A stretch of 64,000 bases of DNA from Vulcanimicrobiota bacterium (GTDB lineage: Bacteria; Vulcanimicrobiota; Xenobia; Xenobiales; Xenobiaceae), in NCBI GenBank assembly GCA_944322965.1, contig CALUQR010000001.1, positions 391,815 to 455,814 on the forward strand, given 5' to 3'. Below the pieces are notes generated by a model, which was given only the letters and a program-made list of their open reading frames with translations, searched no databases and had not been told where the DNA came from. Below, in pieces: positions 43,180 through 52,382 of this stretch. The translations under genes and the position numbers were made by a program. Numbering within the stretch: position 1 is the first letter of the stretch; every line of letters begins with the position of its first letter.

Positions 43180-46100
43180 TCAGTTGGCGTTTAGCCTCCC
43201 CGAGGTCTGGAGGTACTGGAGCGCGGTGTCGAGGTAGGGGCGCAGCTGGGCGTCTAAATCGCCCGCTTGGAAGATCTGCAGGGTCTCCTGGTAGAGGCGC
43301 TCCATAGAGATCGCCCCTTGCCCGCGCAAGATAGCTAACATGGCGTGAGCCACCTCCTCGGGCGGGATCTCCCACAAGAAGCGCCGCCCCGACCTTTGGG
43401 TAGTGGGCAGGCGGTAACTTTGGTACTCTAACCAATCGTTAGGTTTTAGCCAATAGACGTTCTCTTTACCTAAGGAAGTGGCGGTGAGAGCGCTGGGAGC
43501 TACGCGGCTCCAAGCGCGGAGCCAACGGCTGTCGCTCTCTTTTATATCCCAAGCGGAAATGAGGCGCTTCTTTAAAAGAGAAGCGCAGATCGGGGCCTCA
43601 CACTCTAAGATCTCCCGGACTTGATGTAAGAGCTTAGTCTTATGGCTACCGGTGCTATAGAGGGGCCAAGAAGAGATCGTGGAGGGCCGCCATACGCGGT
43701 AAGCCTGGGGAAGGGCGGAATTCTGCTTAGAAGCGCTACTCTGAGCGGCGGTAGAGGCCGGCGCCGCAGGAGCTGGGGACTCTCTTTTAGTTGTATCTAC
43801 AGGAGTGGAAGACGCCTTGGGGGTAGGCGTCGCTTTGGAGACAGAAGCCGACTTAGAAGTGGAAGTCGACTTAGAAGTGGCAGTCGCTTTGGAAGCGGGG
43901 GCTAATTTAGAAGTAGGAGCGGACTTGAGCGGGGCGGGCGCGGAGGCTACTTTGGCTAATTCTAAGAGCTGCCAATCCTGAGCGCTGAGGTAATAGTTAT
44001 TCTCCTCTATCTCTTTCGGGCTAGCTTGCGGAAGCGCCTGGGGAGTGGGGGTAGCCTGGGCGGGGGAGGGGCTCTCGGTCGTAGAGGTCGAGCGGGCGGA
44101 GGCCTTCTTAGAGGTAGAGGCTACCTTGGTAGAGGCGTCCGCTTTAGAGGTGGGGGCGGGCTCTTTTTGGAGGCGGGCGAGGGTCGCTAAGAGATCCTTT
44201 TGGCAGCGCTCGCGGTCCCAGAGCCAGTCGTTACTCCAGGCGCGGTAGAGATTCCAGCCTAAAGAGCGCAAGACTTCCCAGCGCAGATGGTCGCGGTCTC
44301 TAGTCGTATACTGGCGGGCGTAGCCGGGGCCGTCCCCTTCGATAGCTAAGAGGAACTCTTGGGGCTTTTGGGGGTGGTAGACGGCCAGATCGATGGGGTA
44401 TTGGGAGTGGCCCCAGAGGCGCTCGACCTTATAATCATGCTCCTCTAAGAAGAGGGCGATCTCCTCCAGCCAGGGGGGCAAGGTGGGGCGCGGGCCGCTG
44501 GTGGGGACCCAGCTGCTGCCCTTTTCAGCGTACTCTAAGAAATATTTGAGGTGGGCGGCCCCTTTGGCGCTGGTGCGGCTGAGGTCTATTTGGGTAGAGC
44601 GGATCGAGCTAAAGACGACTACCTGCTCTTGGGCTCGGGTGATGGCCACATTTAAGCGCCGCTCGCCCCCTTGGCGGTTGAGGGGACCGAAGTTTAAGGA
44701 GAAGCGCCCCTCCTTATCGGGAGCGTAGCCTATGGAGAAGAGGATCAACTCCCGCTCGTCGCCTTGGACGTTCTCTAAGTTCTTGACGAAGATGGGGTCT
44801 TGGAGGTGCTCGCTAAAGTAGCTCTCCAAGTGGGGATGGCGCAGGCGCTCCTCCTCTAAGAGGTCGTCGATGAGATCGCGCTGGGCTTGGCTAAAGGTGA
44901 CCACCCCGATGGAGCGGGGCTTACCTTGAGGATCTTCCAGTTCGCGGAAGATATAGTCGACCAGGGCCCTAGCCTCTACCTTATTGGTACGGCTGCCGCT
45001 GCGTTCGTAACAGCCCTCCACTAAGTTCAATTTGACGCCCAGGCGCGGGCCTTGGCGGGCGCTAGGGAAGGTGGCCAGCTTATCTTCATAATAGTGGTGG
45101 TTACTGAAGGCTATTAAACTCTCGTGGCGGCTGCGGTAGTGCCAATTGAGATAACTAGAGTAGACGCCGGCGGCCAGACATTCATCTAAGATGGACTCCA
45201 GATCTTGGAAGTCGGCGCCCGGATCGTCGTCCTCTCCGCCTTCGCCCTTTTGGAAGAAGTTAGTAGGGGGCATCTGCCAGCGGTCGCCCACCACGATCAA
45301 CTGGCGCCCGCGCGCCACTACCCCGATAGCGTCCCAAACCGTAATCTGGGAGGCCTCGTCAAAGATAATTAAGTCAAAGAGCTGGGAGTTGGGGGGCAGA
45401 TACTGGGCCACGGAGAGGGGGCTCATGAGGAAGCAGGGTTTGAGCTCGGAGGCCAAGTGGGGGAGCCCCTCTAAGAGTTGGCGCACCGGTTTATGGCGGG
45501 TCTTCTTCTCGCACTCCCTCTTTAAGAGGGTCAATTCGCTGCGGCGCGGATCTCTAGGGGCCAGTTGGCGGGGAATGCGGGCGCTCAGCCGGGCCAAGAC
45601 TTGTAAGCGCGAGTGCTCTAAGTATTGGCGGTCGTACTGGCAGAACTGTTGGACCTTCTTATTGTGGGGCAGCGTAGTGAGGGAGCCTAAGAGCGGATTA
45701 TGGGCGGCTATCTGGTTGAGCATCCTTTTAGCGTGGGCTCTATCTACCCGCTGGCGCAACTCTTTGGGATCGGGCAGCTCCCTCTCTAAGTATTGGAGGG
45801 TCTCTTGCAAGTGGAGGGGGATAGCCTCCGCCTTAAGTTGGAGGTAGTAGAGATAGTCGCGCAGGCGGGGGGCGAACTGGAGCAACCCTTGGAGGGCTAC
45901 CTCTAAGGGCAGGGGGTCTACATATTTCTGGGGCTCCTGGAAGTAGGGGCCAAACTCCTGTAATTTTTCCTGGAATTGGTCCCAACTCTCTAAGAAGGGA
46001 CGCCAGCTCTCGAGCCAGGGGTACTTTCCTTGAGCGTCGGGCCCGGCGCTTAAGAGGGGGCGGAAATGGTCGAGTAGGCTCTGATACTTTTGTAGATCGC

Positions 46101-49100
46101 TAGCTTGGGCCAATAATTGTAAGTTTTTACTGACCTCGCGGGCTTGGGCTAAGAGCTTTAAGATATGCTCCCAATCGGGATTAGAGCTAGGACAGTCGGC
46201 CCCTAAGAGCTGCTCTAAACGGGGGCGGGCCTCTTCGATAGCGCTCTGCAGGCGATTTAACTTTTGGAGGCGGGGCAAGAGCTCTTCTAATTCCCCTAAA
46301 CTCAATTTCTTGCCGCCCAGCTTCTTTAAGGGTTTGAGCGGAAGTAAGAAGAGGTAGCCTTGGAAGAGGCGCCAGAGGATGAAGCTCTCTTTAATCTCCG
46401 CCACTCTACTTTGCAAGCCGGTCAGATCGAGTTGGCGGGCAAAATCTAAATTGTAGGCTTGGAGTTTAGGGCGTAGCTCCGACTCCTGGCGGTGGATCTC
46501 AGCTAGACGCCCAATAAAGTCGCTATCGCTCTCGCGGAGGGAGGGCTGAGAGGGAGGGTTGAGAGGCTGTAAGAAGTTAGCCGGTATCGCTTCCCGCACC
46601 CCCTCTAACTGGCGGCCCAGGGCGGCCAGGAATTGGAGGAAGATATAAGTGGGCTGAAAGCCGGGCAGGAAGTCTTTACAGATTTCTTGGGCTAAAGCGC
46701 GCGTCTGGCGGCTCAACTCTTCTAATTGGGCGGCGCTCTGTAAGAGCTTCTCCTCCCACATAGGGCTCCAGGAGGTAGCTTTAAGCCAATAAAGGGCCAA
46801 AAAGGCGGCCGGGGTCAGGGTCTGCCAAGCTTGGCTGAGAGAGTCGCAGAGCTCCTGGCGCTGGGAGAGTTCCAGAGCGCTTTCCGTTAAGCAATCGAGG
46901 CCCGTCAAAAGTTTAGGGTCGGCGCTAGCTATCGCGCTCTCCCTAGCTAAACAGTCGTAGGCGCTCAAGCCGTTGGGGTAGCGATGGTGTAAGATAGCTA
47001 CGTACTTATTGAGCTCCTGGCGGCTCTTATCTAACATATTGATTAAAGAGAACCAGGCTTCCGGTTGCTGCTCTTCGCGGTAGGCTAGGGCCTGGGCGAA
47101 TTGGGCCAAGACCTTATCTTTACCCGATTTATTAGAGTGGAGCTCTAAGCAGAAGGGGGCCAGTCCCAGGGCGGAGAGGCGGCGGTAGACGACTTCCAGA
47201 GCGGCCCTCTTTTCGGAGACGAAGAGCACCTTGCGCCCGCAAGCCAAATTGTGGGCGATAATATTGGCGATAGTCTGCGATTTGCCCGTGCCGGGCGGCC
47301 CGTGGAGGACGAAGTTCTTACCCAATTGCGAGTAGAGGACGGCCAAAAGCTGGGAAGAGTCGGCGCTTAAGGGGCAATAGAGCTCCCCTAAACTCAACTT
47401 CTCCTCTAACTGCTCCGGCGGATAGACGGCCACCCCATCCTCGAAGGCTCCCTGATTCTCTAAGAGGTGGCGCACTAAGGGGTTGGCCTTTAAAGCCTCC
47501 GTGCGCTGGCTGAGGTCCTTCCACATAATGAACTTAGAGAAGGAGAAGAGCCCCAGGCGCACCTCTTCGTGGACCTCCCAGCCGGGCCGATCCTTAACCG
47601 CCTGGCGGAAGATATCGAAGATTAAGGGGACGTCTACCCCGGAGTGGTCGGTAGGTAGAGGATCGAGACCGGGGGGGACGAGTCCAAACTGGCTGCGCAA
47701 GAGCTCCATCAAGGTGGCGTTTAAGATGGTCTCCTCTTCCAAACGCTCCAAATGGATGCCGATAGCGATGGAGGGGCGCACTAAGCGCACCGGCAGCAAT
47801 AAGAGGGGCGCCCAGTAACTCTTGGCGTCCCGGGAGCTGGCCTTCCACTCCAAAAAGCCCAAGGCCAAGAAGAGGGTATTGGCCCCGCCCTCCTCCAGTT
47901 CGTTGCGACTCTGGCGGTAGAGATCGGTCAAGCGGCGCTTGAGGTCGTAGGCGCTTAAAGGTACGCGCAGACGGCCCGCCTCCAACTCCCCGTGCAACAA
48001 TTTGTGCAATTGGGGCGGCGCTTGGCTGGCCCGCTTAGTATTAGTAGGCTGCGCCTGGGGGGCGATCTCTTCTAAGGGAAAGAATTTAAAAGCCTGCTGG
48101 GCGGATAACTTATCCTCTAAGAGGCCGATCTCAGTGCAGGTAATGGGGACTACGGTGCTGACCGACTTAGTATTTAAAAGGCGGTTGCGCAGGGAGAGAT
48201 CGAGCAATTTCTGGGTCCAGCGTTGCAGGCGATCGCGGGTGGGCGGGGCCAGCTGGCGCAAGTCGAGATCGGCCTTGAGGGAGCGCAACTCCTCCGCGGG
48301 CAGTTGGGGGGTAGGGAGGGCGGGGGCCTGGGGTTTATAGGCGATCTCCCCTTCCTCGGAGTCGACTAAAGGCAAGGGGCGGATATGGCTCAGGCGAGCC
48401 CGCTGCACGTCGAAGGCCCAGAGCTCCGTAGAGTTAAAGAGATGGCGCTGGCGGGCCAGCTTTTCGGCCTCTTCGAAGGTATTGGCGCCCGTCAGTTGGG
48501 TAGTCTCTAAGACTAGGAACTCGTCGAGGTCGACTAGTTTGCGCACCAATTGGAGGTCGTCGGTCAGCAGATCGGGGAAGAAGCGCTCTACGAGGTGGCA
48601 GCCTAAGTAGGCGTGGCCGCTAGTGAGCATCAAGACGGGATTGAGACCGCAGCGCTCTAAGAGGGAGGCTAAGAGGAGGGTAGTGTCCAGGCAGGTGCCC
48701 TGACGGTTCTTATAGAGGTCGGGGATGAGGCGCACCCTCTGGCCGGGATCGCTCCAGGAGTGGAGGGGTTCGGTGTAGCGGATGCCCCAGCTATGGAGGG
48801 TGCGGTAGGCGGCCTGGCAGATGGCGTAGGCCCGCTCTTTGCCCTTTTGGTAACCTTCGATAGAGGGCGAACCCGTAGTGCGGCGCAGCTCTTCGGCCAC
48901 TAGAGAGAGGGTCTGGGTGATGAGTTGGAGCTGGGGGGTGACATAACTTACTAAGAGCTCGGGCAGGAAGTTGAGGCCCAGCCACTGGTCGGGCGGGTAG
49001 AGGGTGAGACTATAGTTGCGGACCTCGCTGGGATGGGAGGGGAGGGTAGACTCCACCCTCAAAGCGGCGGGCTGGACGTCGCGGAGGTTAGCCAAATACT

Positions 49101-49371
49101 CAAAGTCTAAGGGTAGCTCCAGATTCTCCTGGAAGAGTCGCTCCCCGGCCTTGAAGGGGCCCATCGTCTCCTCATAAGGATGGGCAAAGCCGGGGGTAGC
49201 CTGGATCTTTACCTGGAGCTTGGCTAAAGAGAGCGGAGAGCGGTTATTGATCTCCAAGTTGAGCCAAGGGATCCCATTCTGCGCCAGCGCCAAATTGAGG
49301 TAAGGTTTTAAATCTAAGTTAACCTCTAAATTGGGGGAAGTTTTAACCTCCACTAACTGATTGGCGCTCAT
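43180..49371 (-). CDS. Giant DUF4011-SF1 helicase-Vsr-like nuclease protein (Hhe-like defence candidate)
   Basis: The 2063-residue protein has, in order, an N-terminal beta-domain and a transglutaminase-like fold (about 215-275, QGTCLDTTLLLASLLERCG...GHAYLG, with Cys and His). DUF4011 comes next with its hallmark DLSLRNRLLN near 390. A split SF1 helicase follows: Walker A GPPGTGKS near 690, Walker B IIFDEAS near 1335, YRSRHESLI and NVAITRAQ near 1570. An MTES_1575/Vsr-type nuclease fold (about 1640-1730, AIEGDGPGYARQYTTRDRDHLR) is next. Then come a Ser/Thr/Lys-rich linker (about 1733-1877) and a C-terminal DUF3320-like part (about 1940-2063). This matches the one-protein Hhe anti-phage system (helicase with DUF4011 and Vsr). 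The methyltransferase gene follows on the same strand. Confidence 0.88.
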   Translation of the reverse strand: MSANQLVEVKTSPNLEVNLDLKPYLNLALAQNGIPWLNLEINNRSPLSLAKLQVKIQATPGFAHPYEETMGPFKAGERLFQENLELPLDFEYLANLRDVQPAALRVESTLPSHPSEVRNYSLTLYPPDQWLGLNFLPELLVSYVTPQLQLITQTLSLVAEELRRTTGSPSIEGYQKGKERAYAICQAAYRTLHSWGIRYTEPLHSWSDPGQRVRLIPDLYKNRQGTCLDTTLLLASLLERCGLNPVLMLTSGHAYLGCHLVERFFPDLLTDDLQLVRKLVDLDEFLVLETTQLTGANTFEEAEKLARQRHLFNSTELWAFDVQRARLSHIRPLPLVDSEEGEIAYKPQAPALPTPQLPAEELRSLKADLDLRQLAPPTRDRLQRWTQKLLDLSLRNRLLNTKSVSTVVPITCTEIGLLEDKLSAQQAFKFFPLEEIAPQAQPTNTKRASQAPPQLHKLLHGELEAGRLRVPLSAYDLKRRLTDLYRQSRNELEEGGANTLFLALGFLEWKASSRDAKSYWAPLLLLPVRLVRPSIAIGIHLERLEEETILNATLMELLRSQFGLVPPGLDPLPTDHSGVDVPLIFDIFRQAVKDRPGWEVHEEVRLGLFSFSKFIMWKDLSQRTEALKANPLVRHLLENQGAFEDGVAVYPPEQLEEKLSLGELYCPLSADSSQLLAVLYSQLGKNFVLHGPPGTGKSQTIANIIAHNLACGRKVLFVSEKRAALEVVYRRLSALGLAPFCLELHSNKSGKDKVLAQFAQALAYREEQQPEAWFSLINMLDKSRQELNKYVAILHHRYPNGLSAYDCLARESAIASADPKLLTGLDCLTESALELSQRQELCDSLSQAWQTLTPAAFLALYWLKATSWSPMWEEKLLQSAAQLEELSRQTRALAQEICKDFLPGFQPTYIFLQFLAALGRQLEGVREAIPANFLQPLNPPSQPSLRESDSDFIGRLAEIHRQESELRPKLQAYNLDFARQLDLTGLQSRVAEIKESFILWRLFQGYLFLLPLKPLKKLGGKKLSLGELEELLPRLQKLNRLQSAIEEARPRLEQLLGADCPSSNPDWEHILKLLAQAREVSKNLQLLAQASDLQKYQSLLDHFRPLLSAGPDAQGKYPWLESWRPFLESWDQFQEKLQEFGPYFQEPQKYVDPLPLEVALQGLLQFAPRLRDYLYYLQLKAEAIPLHLQETLQYLERELPDPKELRQRVDRAHAKRMLNQIAAHNPLLGSLTTLPHNKKVQQFCQYDRQYLEHSRLQVLARLSARIPRQLAPRDPRRSELTLLKRECEKKTRHKPVRQLLEGLPHLASELKPCFLMSPLSVAQYLPPNSQLFDLIIFDEASQITVWDAIGVVARGRQLIVVGDRWQMPPTNFFQKGEGGEDDDPGADFQDLESILDECLAAGVYSSYLNWHYRSRHESLIAFSNHHYYEDKLATFPSARQGPRLGVKLNLVEGCYERSGSRTNKVEARALVDYIFRELEDPQGKPRSIGVVTFSQAQRDLIDDLLEEERLRHPHLESYFSEHLQDPIFVKNLENVQGDERELILFSIGYAPDKEGRFSLNFGPLNRQGGERRLNVAITRAQEQVVVFSSIRSTQIDLSRTSAKGAAHLKYFLEYAEKGSSWVPTSGPRPTLPPWLEEIALFLEEHDYKVERLWGHSQYPIDLAVYHPQKPQEFLLAIEGDGPGYARQYTTRDRDHLRWEVLRSLGWNLYRAWSNDWLWDRERCQKDLLATLARLQKEPAPTSKADASTKVASTSKKASARSTSTTESPSPAQATPTPQALPQASPKEIEENNYYLSAQDWQLLELAKVASAPAPLKSAPTSKLAPASKATATSKSTSTSKSASVSKATPTPKASSTPVDTTKRESPAPAAPASTAAQSSASKQNSALPQAYRVWRPSTISSWPLYSTGSHKTKLLHQVREILECEAPICASLLKKRLISAWDIKESDSRWLRAWSRVAPSALTATSLGKENVYWLKPNDWLEYQSYRLPTTQRSGRRFLWEIPPEEVAHAMLAILRGQGAISMERLYQETLQIFQAGDLDAQLRPYLDTALQYLQTSGRLNAN

Positions 49372-49811
49372 CTCTACCTCTACCGGTACATTTTTTAGTC
49401 ATGAATCTTTTAGGACTAAGCTTAAGTTCCCCTCTATTAGACAATTCGGAGTGCGGAATGCGTAATGCGGAATTAAATAGCCTTTGTGAATAGCTTGGCG
49501 GATCCGAAAATAACTTAGCCTGTGAAAGAATCGCCGGAGGCTGCGCCTCCCTCACGATTCCGCCGCGCGGCCCCCGGCCGCGCACACCAAGACGATTTTC
49601 GCCCAAGCCAAGCCACTCACGGAACCCGTCAGTTGCTAACTCGCCGCTTTCTCGCCCCTAAGTCTTGCCGAAACTAAAGTTAGAGCCGCGCCCCATCCTT
49701 CCGTCGCGCCACCCTTAATTCCTAATTCCTAATTCCGCATTGTTTATCTCCGCTGTCTCTTTCCTCCTTAAAAAAAGGAGGAAAGAGACAGCGGAGATAA
49801 ACACCCTGCCC
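49372..49811. other. Non-coding block with strong hairpins between the Hhe-like gene and the DUF2156 gene
   Basis: These 440 bases have no credible gene. They hold TAATTCC/GCGGAAT short repeats at both ends (49443-49475 and 49714-49741). A nested hairpin at 49528-49560 pairs GAATCG with CGATTC around GGAGGC-TGC-GCCTCC. A perfect 8-bp GC hairpin lies at 49565-49583, and a 29-bp perfect inverted repeat at 49741-49803. Base composition differs from the flanking genes. It could be a repeat element or a structured RNA. Confidence 0.75.
49741..49803. repeat. Perfect 29-bp inverted repeat with A5 loop
   Basis: The left arm 49741-49769 and the right arm 49775-49803 are exact reverse complements, separated by five A. 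The repeat ends eight bases before the ATG of the DUF2156 gene. The right arm contains AAGGAGG, but too far from the start to be its ribosome site. In the RNA the stem would fold very stably in the leader. Confidence 0.95.
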
Positions 49812-50720
49812 ATGTTGGAATTTAGAGAGATTACTTTAGCGGATCGGGAGATCTTTGCGCGTTATACGGGCCATACCCATTCGGCCTACGATTCTTTTGC
49901 TTATTGGTACGCTTGGGGCGCGGGTCGGAATATGTTATTTGCGACTGACGAGCGGGCTTTGTATTTGCAGACCCGTTATGTGAGCGGCGAGCGTTATGAG
50001 TTTGTGGCCCCTTTGGTGCGGGACCCGGAGGCTTCGGTGGCGCCCGCTTTGGAGGTGGTGCGGAGCTTAATGGGCGAGCAGCCCGTCTTGTGGACCCCGG
50101 AGTGTACTAAGCGCCTCATAGAGCGCGACTGTCCGGGACTCATGGAATTTGAGGTAGAGCGCGAATTTGCGGAGTATATTTATAGGGTCCAGGACCTTAT
50201 CGAGTTAGAAGGTCACGAATATCGCAGCAAGCGCAATCGCATTCGCAGTTTCACTAAGAAGCATCCCGACTTAGTCTACCACCCTTACACCTTAGATTAT
50301 CTGCAGGCCTGTTTAGATTTAGATCGGGACTGGGATCGCTCTAAGGTGATGGAGATCGTAGAAGAACAGCCGGAGCGCATGGCCCGGCAGGTGGAGCGCC
50401 AGGCTTTGGAGCGGGCTTTGGGCCATTATGAGGAGATCGGGGCCAAGGGTTGCGTCATCACAGAGGGCGAGCGGGTCGTCGGTTTCTCTTTAGGTTGCGA
50501 GACCCCAGACGATATGGTGATCATCCACTTTGAGAAGTGCCATCCCGAGTATCGGGATATGTACGCCTGGTTAAATAGGGAGTTTTTAGTGCGGGAGTGG
50601 AGCCATCTGACCTACGTCGACCGGGAAGAGGATATTGGCGATATAGGTCTGCGCACCGCTAAGTTGTCGTATCGCCCTTGCGCCTTTGCTAACCATTATC
50701 AGGGCCGTTTTGTAGGTTAG
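49812..50720 (+). CDS. DUF2156 (LPG_synthase_C-like, GNAT-fold) protein
   Basis: The 302-residue protein has the markers of the DUF2156 family: FDSFAYWYAWG-like aromatic N-terminus, YRSKRNRIRSFTKKHP near 138-155 and YVDREEDIGDIGLRTAKLSYRPC at the C-terminus. The family has a double GNAT fold related to the catalytic part of phosphatidylglycerol lysyltransferase (MprF) and to FemABX enzymes, but lacks the membrane domain here. The start at 49812 fits the conserved N-terminus; no strong ribosome site is visible. It is six bases upstream of the CYTH-glycosyltransferase gene and probably co-transcribed. The exact substrate is unknown. Confidence 0.8.
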   Translation: MLEFREITLADREIFARYTGHTHSAYDSFAYWYAWGAGRNMLFATDERALYLQTRYVSGERYEFVAPLVRDPEASVAPALEVVRSLMGEQPVLWTPECTKRLIERDCPGLMEFEVEREFAEYIYRVQDLIELEGHEYRSKRNRIRSFTKKHPDLVYHPYTLDYLQACLDLDRDWDRSKVMEIVEEQPERMARQVERQALERALGHYEEIGAKGCVITEGERVVGFSLGCETPDDMVIIHFEKCHPEYRDMYAWLNREFLVREWSHLTYVDREEDIGDIGLRTAKLSYRPCAFANHYQGRFVG

Positions 50721-50726
50721 AGAGAT

Positions 50727-52382
50727 ATGGTAGAGCGGGAGTTAAAGTGGCGTTTAACGCCTTCAGCTTGGTCGGCTTTTCAATCCCAGTTGGCCCTCCC
50801 GCCCCGTCTAATCTTAGAGCAGCGCAACTACTACTTTGACGATCCGGAGCGCCGCTTGGCCTTAGGCAGTTCGATGTTGCGCTTGCGCTGGGAGTCGGGT
50901 AAGTGGATCTGGTGTTATAAGCGGGGAGTAAGTTTAGAGGGCGGCTACTTTGCGGCCGTAGAGGTAGAGACGGAGCTCAATGAGAGCCAGGCTCAGCGCC
51001 TTTTAGAGGGCGATAGTCAAGGCTTAGAGTCTACCCCGACAGCTAGAGAACTAGCGGCCCAAGGTTTAGAGGGCCCCTGGGAGCGGGTGGGGGAGATCGC
51101 CAATAGGCGCCAGGTATGGGAGGGCTCTTTAGTAGGCTTAAAGGGGGGCGAGCGTCTAGAGTTAGATGAGACCACCTTCGGTCCCGGCCTAGTGGAGTAT
51201 GAGTTAGAAATAGAGACCGCAGATCCCCAAGGGGCGCGCCAGGTTATAGAGGGTTTAGCGGCTCGAGGGGGCTGGTCTTTAGAGGTCCAGCGGGCTACGA
51301 AATACGAGCGCTTTTTAAAGTACTACTATGAGCGCCAGCCTTTGGTCTCTATTTTGATGCCCCTTTACAATTGCGAGGCCACTTTAATAAACGCTCTGCG
51401 CTCGGTAGCCTGGCAGACCTTTCCCGGTTGGGAGTTAATCTTAGTAGACGACGGCTCTCAGGACGATACTTTAGAATTAGCTAAGTCCTGGTGTCGGAAC
51501 GAGCCTCGGGCCAAGTTAATAGCCCAGGAGCATGGGGGGATAGAGTCGGCTCTCAATCGGGCTTTGGCGGAGAGTAGGGGCGCTTATATTGCGCGCATGG
51601 ATAGCGATGACATCTCTCACCCTAAACGTTTAGCGCGCCAGTTAGAGTATTTGGCGGCCCATCCTGAGATTCAGGCGGTGGGCTCTAAAGTGCGCATCTT
51701 CCCCAGCGCCCAATTGACGGAGGGCATGGAGCGCTACCAGCGCTGGCTCAATAAGACGCTGACCCCGGAGCTCATTGAGCGCGATATGTTAGTAGAGAGC
51801 CCCTTAGTCCACCCTTCAGTCCTCATGCGTCGGGCGGCGGTGGAGAGTTTGGGGGCCTATGTGGCCGGTTCTTGGCCGGAGGATTATCACTTGTGGTTGC
51901 GCTTCTGGTCCCGCCGCTGGGCCTTAGGCAAGGTAGACGAGGTCTTATTATATTGGCGCGATAGTCCCCAACGTCTCACCCGGGTCGATCCGCGCTGTAG
52001 TCACGACTCCTTGCGCAATTTGAAGGTCGATTTCTTCTTGCGCACCTTCTGGGGCGCGGAGGAGGGGGGCTGGAGCCTCCCCCCAGATAAGCGCCGGCTC
52101 ATTATTTGGGGCGCTGGTCCCAATGGCAAGGCTTTAGTTAAGACTTTGCGGGCTAAGGGTTTAGAGCCCGCCTACTTTACAGATATTCTGCCCGCCCGCC
52201 ACGGCCAGACGATCTGCGGCCTGCGAGTTTTACCTTTGGAGGGTCTGCCCGACCCTAGGGACTACTTCTTATTGACCGCGGTGGGTAACCCTTACTCGCG
52301 GGAGGAGATTAGAGCCTTCTTGCGGGCTCGGGGCTGGCTAGAGGGGCGGGACTTTTACTGTATGGCCGGGATCTCCGATTGA
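50727..52382 (+). CDS. Fusion of CYTH (triphosphate tunnel) domain and family 2 glycosyltransferase
   Basis: The 551-residue protein begins with a CYTH domain (about 1-200): the ExExK motif is at E3, E5 and K7 (VERELKWRL), with LRLRWESGKWIWCYKRG, VEVETEL, ELDETTFG and VEYELEIE as further metal- and triphosphate-site strands. A GT-A glycosyltransferase 2 domain (about 207-420) follows, with VSILMPLYN, ILVDDGSQDDT and the DxD-type ARMDSDD. The C-terminal part (about 450-551) has a nucleotide-binding-like IWGAGPNGKALVKTLRAKG. CYTH enzymes hydrolyse or bind triphosphates and polyphosphate. I know of no characterised protein with this fusion. It follows the DUF2156 gene by six bases. Confidence 0.85.
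   Translation: MVERELKWRLTPSAWSAFQSQLALPPRLILEQRNYYFDDPERRLALGSSMLRLRWESGKWIWCYKRGVSLEGGYFAAVEVETELNESQAQRLLEGDSQGLESTPTARELAAQGLEGPWERVGEIANRRQVWEGSLVGLKGGERLELDETTFGPGLVEYELEIETADPQGARQVIEGLAARGGWSLEVQRATKYERFLKYYYERQPLVSILMPLYNCEATLINALRSVAWQTFPGWELILVDDGSQDDTLELAKSWCRNEPRAKLIAQEHGGIESALNRALAESRGAYIARMDSDDISHPKRLARQLEYLAAHPEIQAVGSKVRIFPSAQLTEGMERYQRWLNKTLTPELIERDMLVESPLVHPSVLMRRAAVESLGAYVAGSWPEDYHLWLRFWSRRWALGKVDEVLLYWRDSPQRLTRVDPRCSHDSLRNLKVDFFLRTFWGAEEGGWSLPPDKRRLIIWGAGPNGKALVKTLRAKGLEPAYFTDILPARHGQTICGLRVLPLEGLPDPRDYFLLTAVGNPYSREEIRAFLRARGWLEGRDFYCMAGISD

Noticed and set aside
45191-45847. 218-residue open frame on the plus strand inside the Hhe-like gene
   Set aside because: It is Trp/Ser/Arg-rich, low in conservation features and lies wholly within the helicase frame.
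49343-49606. 87-residue minus-strand frame over the hairpin block
   Set aside because: It crosses the start of the Hhe-like gene and two GC hairpins and has no ribosome site or homologue-like sequence.
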